A stretch of DNA of 64,000 bases from Cinnamomum chago (lineage: Eukaryota > Streptophyta > Magnoliopsida > Laurales > Lauraceae), in contig CP142452.1 of the NCBI GenBank assembly GCA_038049695.1, positions 73,723,501-73,787,500 on the forward strand, given 5' to 3'. Shown here one piece after another: positions 11,334 through 21,210 of the stretch. Each line of letters begins with the position of its first letter. Within the stretch, counting starts at the first letter, position 1. The notes below the pieces were generated by a model. The model saw nothing but the letters and a program-made list of their open reading frames with translations. It was not told the origin of the DNA and searched no databases. The translations under genes were made by a program, and so were the position numbers.

Positions 11334-13357
11334 ATGCTTTCCAAGATCATTCTCCTATTTCTTCTCCTCCTGAGTCTAGCAACTTCCCAATCCCATGCTG
11401 TAGATTTCAAATACAATGAATTTCTAACGGCTAAAACGAAGATGAGCATAGACGGGTTAGCCCAGATCACTCCCAATGGCCTCTTGAGGCTCACCAACAG
11501 TTCATGGTCGGAGAAAGGACATGCCTTCTACTCCCTTCCTATCCCCTTCAAGGACTCTTCATCTGGCAAAGCCTTGTCTTTCTCTACTACCTTCGTCGTG
11601 GCCATTGTTCCGGCACAAGATTCGTATGGCCATGGGATGTCCTTCATCATCTCCCCGTCAAAGGATCTCACTGCATCTTTAGACGGCCATTATCTGGGTC
11701 TCTTCAATTTGTCCAATGAAGGAAATTCAACGAATCATATCGTTGCCATTGAGTTCGACACTATAAAGACCCTTAAATTCAAAGATATCGACGACAACCA
11801 TGTCGGAATCGATGTTAACAGTTTAACCTCTGTTAAATCTGCTTCCGCAGCTTATTTTGACAATGAAAATGGTGTGTTCAGAAACTTCAGCCTTGCATGT
11901 CTAAGCCCAATCCAGATATGGGTAGAATATAACGGTTTAGAGAAGCAGATCAATGTAACAATGTCGCCTACCAATGTAGCCAAGCCCCATCGTCCGCTAT
12001 TGTCATTTGTCAAGGATCTTTCCCCCATCATCAAAGACTCCATGTACGTGGGTTTCTCTTCAGCGACCGGCACGATTGTAGCATCATCACATTATGTTCT
12101 TGGATGGAGCTTTAAGATGAAGGGTCAAGCTCAAGAGCTTGATCTCTCTCGCCTTCCGAAGCTTCCTAGGGTCGGACCCAAGGAGAAGCCCAAGGTTTTG
12201 ACAATTGGGGTACCCTCTTGTTGTGGTTTTCATGTTCCTAACCTTCCTTACAATTGGTTTTATAGTGTCAAGGAAGTTTAAATATGCTCAAGTACTTGAA
12301 GATTGGGAGCGTGAATATGGGCCTCATAGGTTTTCTTACAAGGAACTCTTTAAAGCAACCAAAGGATGTAGAGACAAAGAGCTGCTAGGAATTGGAGGTT
12401 TTGGTATAGTGTATAAAGGGGTGTTTCCCTCTTCTAATATTCAAGTAGCAGTGAAGAGAATCTCTCATAAATCAAAACAGGTGATGAGAGAGTTCTAGCT
12501 GAAATTGTTAGCCTCGGGCGGCTAAGGCACAGGAACTTGGTGCAGCTCTTTGGCTATTGTCGTCGCAAGAGGGAGCTTCTTCTAGTCTATGATTTCATGC
12601 CTAACGCAAGTCTTGACAAGTTCCTCTTCGACCAACCTGCGAGAGTCCTCAATTGGCACCAAAGATTTCGAATTATCAAAGGGGTGGCATCTGGGCTTCT
12701 ATACTTGCATGAGGGGTGGGAGAAGGTTGTCCTCCACAGAGACATCAAAGCTAGCAATGTACTCTTAGATGGTGAATTTAATGGAAGGCTAGGCGATTTT
12801 GGTCTAGCGAGATTATATGATCATGGAACCAATCCTCAGACCACTCACATTGTGGGTACTCTGGGTTACATAGCACCAGAGCTGACTCGAATTGGGAAGG
12901 CGACGCCGAGCACTGACGTGTTTGCCTTCGGAGCATTTATGCTCGAAGTGGTTTGTGGGAGGAGGCTCATTAGCTTGACAGGATCGCCGGAGGAGATCAT
13001 ATTGGTCGATTGGGTGCTGCAGTGTTGGAAGAGGGGTGAGATATTGGAGGCAAGGGATATGAGATTGGGGAATGAGTATGTGAAAGAAGAGATGGAGTTG
13101 GTGTTGAAGCTTGGACTTCTGTGCTCTTACCCCATGGCTGCAGCTAGGCCTCGCATGAGGCAAGTGGTGCAGTTACTTGATAAGGATGGTCCTCTGCCAG
13201 AACTTCCATCTAGTGGGTGGTGTGCTACAATTGTATCTTCTGTGGGAGAAGAGATGAGTCTTTGTATCGTTCTAATAGTACTAATTCAAAGGAGAGGTCA
13301 TTTTTCGACTCTACATCAACAGTTATTGCCGAATCACTTCAATCCGGAGGCCATTGA
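11334..13357 (+). pseudogene. LecRK pseudogene with three frame-shifting small deletions
   Basis: Full-length relative of the two intact LecRKs, intron-less. Signal peptide, lectin domain (VAIEFDT, DDNHVGID) and kinase motifs ([35 protein letters not shown]) are all recognisable. Aligned by eye with the paralogues: 2 bp are missing after about 12217, at the start of the membrane helix; 1 bp is missing at about 12495, which creates a TAG at 12496-12498 in the kinase; 1 bp is missing near 13256, ahead of the C-terminal tail. The first two together restore the original frame. The ancestral stop is at 13355-13357, with a final His instead of Arg in the SGGR tail. As it stands, translation would give a 315-residue lectin domain without membrane anchor. 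Sequencing error is a possible alternative. Confidence 0.88.
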
Positions 13358-13879
13358 TGGTATGTAGATTTCTTAAAGATAATGATGCTAGTGTAAGATA
13401 ACTAGTATTGACTTGTAAATTATGCGAGGTAGTAATTTTAATGATTTTCTTCTGCTTTTTTCTTTAATGTGATTTAATGAAAACTTTGAAGGCTAATGGA
13501 CTCCTTTACTAACCCCATTTAGATTCATTTTGTTTTGTAAATTTGTTGTAATCATCTCTATACCACTACTCCACAAAGTTATCACCTACCATTTGTCACC
13601 TAATACCAACACAGGCACTCAAATCTAAAGGAAGACTTTGGATTTAGTTTATAATGACTACAATTTTTTCAATAGACATGGTATATTGGTACATCCCAAA
13701 TCTGCAAAATGTTCTAAGAAATAACCACAAAATTGAATATTTCCCAAACAAAATAAAAATTTTCAATAGACAATGGTGGGTGATAACTTTGTGTTGCTGA
13801 CAAACCTCATTATGACCAGAAAAATGCAGAAAGGGAAAGGAGAAGTGTTGGGTGATATTAGGTGACAAATGCTTCCCAT
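13358..13879. other. 3' flank of the LecRK pseudogene
   Basis: No gene. About 13560-13750 matches, inverted, the 3' flank of the first LecRK (about 1640-1900). A short motif containing GGTGATAACTTTGTG occurs near 13580 (inverted) and 13770. Confidence 0.55.
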
Positions 13880-14191
13880 AGAGGTTTATTGGGACAGTAT
13901 TTGGCCTTTAAAATCTTGGAAGATAGAAGCTTCTCATCATGAATATGCCTCCAACAGGTTTTAGCTAGAAGGGCCATATTGGTACATTTTTGAATCTATA
14001 ATTCCTAAGCCACCTTCACTTATAGGTTTGCAAATTTCACTCCACTTAATGGTATGAAGTTTAGATTTCTCACCTAAATTTCCCCACCAAAAATATCTCA
14101 TATGTCTATCAATTTGGTTGATCGGCTTAGTAGGGAGTTTAAGGGTGGCCATATTAAATATAGGGATGGTCGAGGCCACTGATTTGACAAG
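13880..14191 (-). pseudogene. LINE reverse-transcriptase fragment, downstream half
   Basis: Minus-strand frame contains KSVASTIPIFNMATLKLP, then RYFWWG and SEGGLGIIDSK, the typical C-terminal end of the reverse transcriptase of plant non-LTR (L1-type) elements. After a frameshift near 13985 the sequence NMALLAKTCWR continues the family pattern. It is the direct continuation of the fragment at 14585-14942, from which it is separated by TRIM-2. Confidence 0.85.
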
Positions 14192-14584
14192 TGTTGAGGT
14201 CAACGTCCACCCTCGCTCCTGAGCGGTCATAATTGTGGTCGAGCCCGAGCCCTCACCATAAAACTATTGTTGTGCCGTTTCCTATCACCAATTGGTTTTG
14301 GGATAAGTGGTAGCTCAATAGGGTGTAAGATCCTACAAGTGGTATCCGAGCCTGGTAGGTCGGGTGTTCGAGTCACGGGACACGCGTTTTGCGAGTTCGC
14401 AGCAGGAGTCGCGGCGGGTGTGCCGTTGAGGGAGGGATTGTTGAGGTCAACGTCCACCCTCGCTCCTGAGAGGTCATAATTGTGGTCGAGCCCTCGCCCT
14501 CACCATAAAACTATTGTTGTGCCGTTTCCTATCACCAATTGGTTTTGGGATAAGTGGTAGCTCAATAGGGTGTAAGATCCTACA
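14192..14584 (+). mobile_element. TRIM-2, complete
   Basis: 393 bp, same family as TRIM-1. Two 146-bp terminal repeats, 14192-14337 and 14439-14584, start TGTTGAGG and end CCTACA. Flanking 5-bp duplication ACAAG at 14187-14191 and 14585-14589. The primer site at 14340-14351 differs from the initiator Met-tRNA complement by one base (TGGTATCCGAGC). A purine tract GAGGGAGGGA precedes the second repeat. The element interrupts a LINE reverse transcriptase exactly between SQAGRSTLV and the following KSVAS stretch. Confidence 0.95.
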
Positions 14585-14942
14585 ACAAGGGTGCTTCTCC
14601 CTGCTTGAGAGAGGAGAGGAATTCTCCAACTAGTAATTTTGTTTTCAATCTTGTTAACTAAAGGCTCAAAGCTAAGATCTGTTCGTTTTTTCAGAAACAA
14701 AGGATTTCCTAAATATTTTTCATTCTTATCCATGAATCTAACACCTAGAGCTTTGGCAACATTATTGCATCTCTTCTTACAAGCACCTTTACCAAAACAA
14801 ATGGCCAACTTCTTAAAATTCACTAACTGCCCTGAGGCTTCACAGTAATCATCTAAGATATCCTTAAGTTCCCTAGCTTTGTTGATGGTGGCATTACAAA
14901 AGACAAAACTATCATCCGCAAAAAAATAAATGGGTCACACTA
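14585..14942 (-). pseudogene. LINE reverse-transcriptase fragment, upstream half
   Basis: Minus-strand frame shows the catalytic FADD box (HLFFADDSFVF, about 14905-14935), then EASGQLVNFKKLAICFGKG, KYLGNPLFLKK and SWRIPLLSQAGR, the conserved order of plant L1-type reverse transcriptases. The N-terminal endonuclease and upstream RT are absent; the homology ends near 14942. Non-functional fragment. Confidence 0.87.
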
Positions 14943-14967
14943 GCCCTGAGAACTACAATACTTGACT

Positions 14968-15041
14968 AAAGAAATACACTATTGGAACTAGTAAAACTCT
15001 GTAAGTCTTTAGTTTTACTAGTTCCAATAGTGTATTTCTTT
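14968..15041. repeat. Perfect 31-bp inverted repeat (hairpin)
   Basis: Arms 14968-14998 and 15011-15041 are exact complements, starting AAAGAAATACACTATTGG, with a 12-nt loop. It lies at the edge of the LINE fragment. Confidence 0.95.
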
Positions 15042-15363
15042 GAGCATTGCTACTCAGGGGGGACCGGGCCATGAATCGGTCCCCTCAGTTTGTCCACTTG
15101 GACTTTCTCTTACAGAAATAACTACTCCTTTACCATGAACATCTATACTACTTGATCTCTGTCACTTCCTTTTCTTCGTCCTTTCTACCCTTACTAGCTA
15201 CTCACTGCGGCTTTTCTATCCTCATTGTATGCTGCCAGTGCATAGGGTACTTGATTTACCAACCTTTGGCATAGTTGAGTGGGCCAATCTACCATAAGAA
15301 AAAAGATAGGACAGTACTGTCTGTCTGTTTTAATGAATTGATTCAATGAGGCGCAGACAGTAC
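15042..15363. other. Spacer between hairpin and Gypsy element
   Basis: No gene or clear repeat. Ends with the AGTAC target site (15359-15363) of the Gypsy element. Confidence 0.5.
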
Positions 15364-15893
15364 TGATGGGCCAGGCCCAAATGACTCGGTCCGCAGTGAC
15401 GAGTTATGCCCAAACGGCTCGGTCCACTATAGCAAGTCAAGACCAACTGACCCAAGTCCATGATAAGCCCGGGTCGTCATCGACCGGGTCCGGATCCACT
15501 GAAGGACAAAGTCAGCGCGCGTCGTTTTACCTACCTGCTCTTACCACTTCCCGCGGAGAATATCTTATCTGCTCGTCTGTTGAGGACGGTTCGGAAGACT
15601 CCACCAGAATAGAGCGTACATCATTGGAGATTCCTAGATAATCTCCCCACCCGTTGGAGAAAGAGTATAAAAGGAGAAGTCCTATCAGAGAAGCAACTTG
15701 GATCTACTCTTACACCATCATTGTAATATCCTACTGTGTAATCTCTTCCCCAGAACAGTAAAGCAACCCATTGAAGTGGACGTAGGCCACACTGGCCGAA
15801 CCACTATAAACTCTCTCTCTCTCTTCATTAATTTTTACATTAATTACTCTACACTTGACCGGTGGTGCCCGAATACACTTTTTGGCATCATCA
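15364..15893 (+). repeat. 5' LTR of the Gypsy element
   Basis: 530 bp, TGATGGGCC to GGCATCATCA. TATA box TATAAAA at 15667-15673. The last part carries the motif GTGGACGTAGG...CCGAACCACTATAAA (15776-15810). It has a 12-bp insertion relative to the 3' LTR. Confidence 0.95.
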
Positions 15894-15896
15894 GTT

Positions 15897-15914
15897 TGGC
15901 GCCGTCTGTGGGGA
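15897..15914 (+). other. Primer-binding site of the Gypsy element
   Basis: TGGCGCCGTCTGTGGGGA starts three bases after the 5' LTR. The first nine bases match the 3' end complement of plant tRNA-Asp; the rest differs, so the exact tRNA is uncertain. Confidence 0.7.
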
Positions 15915-15941
15915 ACGAACAAAATCTCCTTTTCAAAAGCT

Positions 15942-16055
15942 ATGCCGATCACCAGGTCAACAAGGCGACAAGATGGTAATTCTTCGCAGGAAGGCGAGGG
16001 TAATCCTCCACTGACCAACCCTCCACCAAATGCTCCCGCTCCCTCTCCTCAACAG
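15942..16055 (+). pseudogene. Start of gag, cut off after about 38 codons
   Basis: ATG at 15942 opens MPITRSTRRQDGNSSQEGEG and runs to a PSPQQ stretch, where the sequence switches into an inverted LTR fragment. The proper continuation (QQMLETMQQLVTQNQQ) is found on the opposite strand from 17268 downward. Confidence 0.75.
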
Positions 16056-16246
16056 ACGAGCAGATAAGATATTCTCCGCGGGAAGTGGTAAGAGCAGGTA
16101 GGTAAAACGACGCGCGCTGACTTTGTCCTTCAGTGGATCCGGACCCGGCCGATGACGACCCGGGCTTATCATGGACTTGGGTCAGTTGGTCTTGACCTGC
16201 CATAGTGGACCGAGCCGTTTGGGCCTAACTCGTCACTGCGGACCGT
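16045..16246 (-). repeat. Inverted fragment of the Gypsy LTR
   Basis: Reverse complement of roughly LTR bases 25-245. Its outer end overlaps the gag stretch TCCTCAACAG, a 10-bp sequence that is also in the LTR as CTGTTGAGGA, so the junction lies in shared microhomology. Its inner end at about 16246 is fused to gag on the minus strand. Confidence 0.9.
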
Positions 16247-16251
16247 ACCTC

Positions 16252-17268
16252 CTCGTTAAAACGAGTGAGGTAGCTCCTGAGGCTTTCATTCTTATCCTAC
16301 TTTATGCTAAGCAGGTGCGTGGCGGGCTTCTGGTGGCGACGTCCTCCAATGAAGTGTGACACAAAGGATTTACTTAACTCTGCAAAGGTGGAGATGGAGG
16401 CCGGGGCCAGGCTGGAGAACCATTGCCGTGCGGAGCCCTTCAGGGTGGTTGGAAATGCTCTACACATGATCTCATCAGGGATGTTTTGTAGCTGCATTAG
16501 AGTTTTATAAGTTTCCAAGTGATCCAGCGGGTCCTTGGTTCCATCAAAGGTCTCCATGGTCGGCATTTTGAATTTTTTGGGGAGTGGGTAGTTTGCCACG
16601 GAAGGTTTGAACGGTGTGTCCGTTCGTTGCACCAGGTAGTCAATGGATTCTGGTACCTGTGCCTTCATGGCATTGAAGACATTGCCAATCTGATTTTGCA
16701 TCTCTTTGATCTTCTCGTCCCACTGGTTGGGGACTTCCCTGGACTGTCCTTGAAAACGGCTCTCGTCCTCCAGGCTGTAATTCCCACTTCCCTCCCCCTG
16801 GAATTCAGGATCCTCTTCAGCAGAGGGAGGAGGTGGAACTCCACCGCGGTTCGACCCTCCTAGGGCTCCACCCGAGGGAGGAGGTATGTCGAGATGAGCG
16901 TGGCCTTCAGGATCGACCAGGAGTCTTCCGTGAGGGACAACAGGCTGAGCTCCAGCAGATGTGCCCTGGGCGTGGGCGGCATGACGACGGGAGCCCAGGG
17001 TGCCAAAAGGATGGGCGCCCAGGCCCTGGGCGCCCAGGGGTACTCCTCGACCCTGGGTGCCCAGGTGAGGATGGCGTCGGTTGGCCCCTCGGCCCCGGGC
17101 ACCGTGTGGACGGGCGCCCGGGTGAGGTGCCCCTCTGCGTGGAGCAACCGGTTGCTCCGAGCGCGGTACGTCCTGTGGCCCTGCACCTAGCGCTCCTCCC
17201 TGCCCCGCCAGCATGAGCTGCAATATTTGTTGGTTCTGAGTTACCAGCTGCTGCATGGTCTCCAGCAT
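16252..17268 (-). pseudogene. Inverted gag of the Gypsy element
   Basis: Minus-strand frame of 323 codons plus a broken tail. After MLETMQQLVTQNQQ comes a Gly/Ala/Pro/His-rich stretch built on LGAQ-like units, then the retrotransposon gag domain (MPTMETFDGTKDPLDHLETY ... RAFPTTLKGSARQWF ... FVSHFIGGR). It stops at a TAG near 16297 where the family has Gln; NESLRSYLTRFNEE follows in the same frame before fusion to LTR sequence. Orientation is opposite to pol, so it cannot be made from the element's genomic RNA. The zinc knuckle and protease are missing. Confidence 0.85.
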
Positions 17269-17294
17269 CTGTTGAGGAGAGGGAGCGGGAGAAA

Positions 17295-20200
17295 CCAGTT
17301 GGCTGCCAGGGAATGCTACGTCTCCTTAGTAAAGGATAAAAAGCAGAAGGAAGCGTTGCAGATTGAGACCCTTGATCCAAGGGATGACTCCACCATTGAG
17401 AGGGGAGAACCAGTTGAAGCACTCACCACTGTGGTCTTAAATGAAGACCTCCCTGATAGGAAAGTGTACATTGGCTCTTCTCTCCCTGAAGACCTGGTCC
17501 GCCGCTTGACCAACTTCCTAAAGAACAACATGGACATCTTTGCATGGTCACATGCAGATCTTGAAGGGATTGATCCCAAAGTGCCACTCATCGCCTCAAT
17601 GTCGACCCCCAGCACAAACCTGTCCGACAAAAGCTAAGGGGCGCCTCCACTGAAAGGGCCCAAGCAATGGACAAGGAGGTCGGGAAGCTGATAGAGAATG
17701 GAGTTGTAAGGGAGGTGGCATACCCCGAATGACTCTCGAATGTTGTGATGGTGACAAAGTCCAATGGGAAATGGCGCCTGTGCGTCGACTTCACTGACCT
17801 TAACAAGGCGTGCCCGAAGGACTGCTTCCCGTTGCCTAGGATCGATCTCCTCATCAACGCCACGGCGGGACACGAACTTCTCTCCTTCCTGGATGCTTAT
17901 TCTGGGTACAACTAGATCAGCATGCATCCCCCAGATCAAGAGAAGACATCATTCATCACCCCGAAAGGGACCTATTGCTATAGGGTCATGCCTTTCGGAT
18001 TGAAGAATGCAGGGGCGACCTACCAACACCTGGTGAACAAAATGTTTCACTCACAGATTGGGCGTACCATGGAGGTTTATGTGGACGACATGCTGGTGAA
18101 GAGCCTCGCCGCCACAGATCACATCAATCATCTCCAAGAAACCTTCAGTGTTCTCAGGCTCTATCACATGAAGTTAAATCCCGAGAAGTGTGCGTTCGGA
18201 GTGGGGTCCGGAAAATTCTTGGGATTCATGGTCAACCAAAGGGGAATAGAGGCAAATCCCGACAAAATCAGGGCTATATTGGACATGAGGTCGCCCACCT
18301 CCACCAAGGAGCTGCAGTGCCTCAATGGAAGGGTAGCAGCACTTAGCAGATTTGTCTCCAAGTCTGCAGACAAGTGCTTGCCTTTCTTTAAAATCCTCAG
18401 GAAGGCTTTCGAGTGGGGGCCCGAAGCGAAGGAGGCCTTCCAGAAGCTTAAAGCCTACTTGGCCACTCCCCCTCTTCTTTCACATGTTGCACCAGGAGAG
18501 GTGTTGTGTCTGTACCTCTCTGCTTCCCCCTCAGCAGTCAGCTTCGTCCTCATCAGAGATCATGATGGAACGCAGAAGCCCATTTACTATGTAAGTAGAG
18601 CATACCGAGGGGCAGATTCCAGATACACGGAGCTGGAAAAACTGGCACTCTCCCTCATTTCGACAGCAAGGCGGCTGCGTCATTATTTCCAGAGTCACAC
18701 AATTATTGTTGTTACTGATCAACCTTTGAAGAGAGTACTGGGAAAGCCGGATGTATCCGGGAGGCTCGTCAAATGGGCAGTAGAGCTGGGAGAGTTTGAT
18801 GTCCAGTACCAACCAAGGTCTGCCATCAAAGCGCAAGCCTTGGCAGACTTTGTAGCTGAGTTTACACGTGCAGAGGGGGAGACGGATGAACTAGCCTCGC
18901 CCATACAAGGTGGGTCGCCACCGGAGGAGGACAATCAAGAGGTCACCCGCACGACTCCAGATCTCCAAGCCTCAGCGGGGGACCAGACAGCCCTGGGCGC
19001 CCAGGCATCTCTTGACCTGGGCGCCCAGGCCTCTCCAGCACCCCTTGGGCGCCCAGACCTCGTCAGCATCCCTGGGCGCCCAAACATCCCTTGCCCTGGG
19101 CGCCCAGGCCTCTCCAGCACCCCCTTGGGCGCCCAGGCCTCCTCAGCATCCCTTGCCCTGGGCGCCTAGACCTCTTCAGCAGCCCTGGGCGCCCAGGCAT
19201 CTCCAGCAGCCCTGGGCGCCCAAGCAATGCCTACCTCGGGCGCCCCGTTGCTTCCTGTTTCTCAATCTGGCGTCCAGAATCTCTCAGTACTACTTTGGAA
19301 ACTTTATGTTGACGGCTCCGCGACCAGCAATGGAGGTGGAGCGGGTCTTGTCTTAATCAGCCCTGATGGCACACCCCTCAAGTGTGCAGTGAAGTTTCAC
19401 TTTCCAGCCTCCAACAATGAAGCTGAGTACGAGGCGCTCCTCTCTGGTTTGAAGTTGGCATTGGAAATGAACGCCCGACACCTCATCGCTTACAGCGACT
19501 CTCAGCTAATAGTGAACCAGGTAAATGGCGAGTTCGAAGCAAAGGAAACCAGAATGCAGGACTATCTCAGCCTAGTGAAAAAATTGATCCCGCAATTCCA
19601 GCACTTCCAAATCAGTCATATCCCTCGGGAGAGTAACGTTGCTGCCGATACACTTGTCAGGCTCGCCTCGTCCATTGAGACCTCACCAGGCGAACCAACA
19701 TTCCTTGGGCACCAGCTCGAACTAAGCCAGATGAATGAAAGCACTGCAAACATCAACTGTGTTGTAGCTGAAACGAGCTGGATGGCCCCGATAAGGGCGT
19801 CCCTCCAAGAGGGTACATTGCCAGAGGACCCCCTCGAGGCGAGGAAGCTGAGGATGAGAGCTTCCAAGTTCACACTCTTGCAGGATGTCCTCTACAAGAA
19901 AGGCTACTCGTTGCCCCTGTTAAGGTGCCTCTCTCCCGAAGAAGCTGATTATGCCCTGCGAGAAATCCACGAGGGAATTTGCGGGAACCACTCGGGTGGG
20001 CACTCCCTTGCTCACAAAGCACTTAGGCAAGGCTTATTTTGGCCCAGCATGCTTGCGGACGCCAAAGAATTTGCCAGGAAGTGTGACAAATGCCAGCGCT
20101 TTGCCACTGTGCCAAGGCAGCCACCAGAGGAACTCACTACCATCATGAGCCCATGGCCTTTCTCCAAGTGGGGGATCGACATCCTAGGCCCCCTTCCATT

Positions 20201-21020
20201 GGGTAAAGGGCAATGTAAATTTGTAGTGGTCGCCATCGACTACTTCACGAAGTGGGCAGAGGCGGAACCCTTGGCGAGGATCACAGACTCCAAAGTAAAG
20301 GACTTTGTCTGGAAAAGCATAGTCTGCCACTTTGGGATCCCACATGCCATCGTTAGTGACAACGCAAAGCAATTTGACAACAAGCTCTTCAACTCGTTTT
20401 GCTCCGACCTTCAGATCAAGTAGCCCCACTCCAGCCCGGCACATCCACAGGCAAACGAGCAAGCGGAGGTCATGGTGCGAATGGTCCTGCGAAATTTGAA
20501 GACAAGGCTCGAAAGAGCAAAGGGCCTTTGGGTGGACGAGCTTCCCGGGTTATTGTGGGCATATCGGACCACGCCAAGAGCTCCAACCGGGGAAACCCCT
20601 TTCTCTCTCGCCTTTGGGACTGAAGCAGTCATCCCAGTTGAGATTGGGGTCCACTCTCTTAGAGTCCAGCACCATGACCCAGACACCAATGAGGAGGGAC
20701 TGCGCATCAACCTTGATTTGGTGGATGAAGCGAGGGAGATGGCCAACATCCACAATGCTGAGTACAAGCGGCGCATGGCAAAACACTATAACTCAAGGGT
20801 AAAGCCTCGCCCCCTCCAACTCGGAGATCTGGTCCTCAAAAAAGTCATCCTCGCCACTAAGGATTCTCGGGAAGGCAAGCTGGGCCCGAATTGGGAAAGT
20901 CCTTACCTCATAACGGAGGTGGTAAGACCTGGCACTTACAGGATTCAAGATTCGGAAAGGAAAGTCCTACCTCATCCGTGGAATGCAGAACATCTGAAGA
21001 ATATTACCAGTGACCAGTGA
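17295..21020 (+). pseudogene. Gypsy pol: RT, RNase H, second RNase H, integrase
   Basis: Starts with the ARECYV linker that normally follows protease. RT core about 17640-18530, with YPE*LSNVVMV, FLDAYSGYN, MPFGLKNAGATYQ and the catalytic YVDDM (18078-18092). First RNase H about 18530-18880. A GGGCGCCC-repeat linker (19000-19250). Second, archaeal-type RNase H about 19290-19690 (YVDGSAT, EAEYEAL, YSDSQLIVNQ). Integrase with an HHCC finger (about 19960-20100), DD(E) core (WGIDILG, VSDNAKQFD, QAE) and a conserved tail (RPGTYRIQD, PWNAEHLKN) to the stop at 21018-21020. From about 17640 on, all parts share one frame broken by TGA 17730-17732, TAG 17913-17915, TAG 19167-19169 and TAG 20421-20423. 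A frameshift lies near 17595. Confidence 0.92.
19000..19250 (+). repeat. GGGCGCCC minisatellite inside pol
   Basis: About ten units of roughly 25-30 bp, each centred on CTGGGCGCCCAGG. In the pol frame they encode LGAQASP-like repeats between the two RNase H domains. One unit has CAG changed to TAG (19167). Confidence 0.9.
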
Positions 21021-21210
21021 CATATGAAGGGGAAAGAAGCAATGGAAAGGGGGTAGTTCAATTTTTTTTAGCACTTTGTAAAATGTTCTTTTACCATGAG
21101 CAATGGATAAATAAAGTCCTATATTTTATTCATTCTAAGTGTTAGGCTACATAACTGCCTTTAAAAAAAAAAAACTACATGTAATGAAGCATGGCAAAGT
21201 CTCCTTCATC

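Noticed and set aside
16519..17422. Several overlapping GC-rich frames on both strands around gag
   Set aside because: Only the minus-strand frame 17268-16297 shows the gag domain; the others are shadows caused by high GC content.
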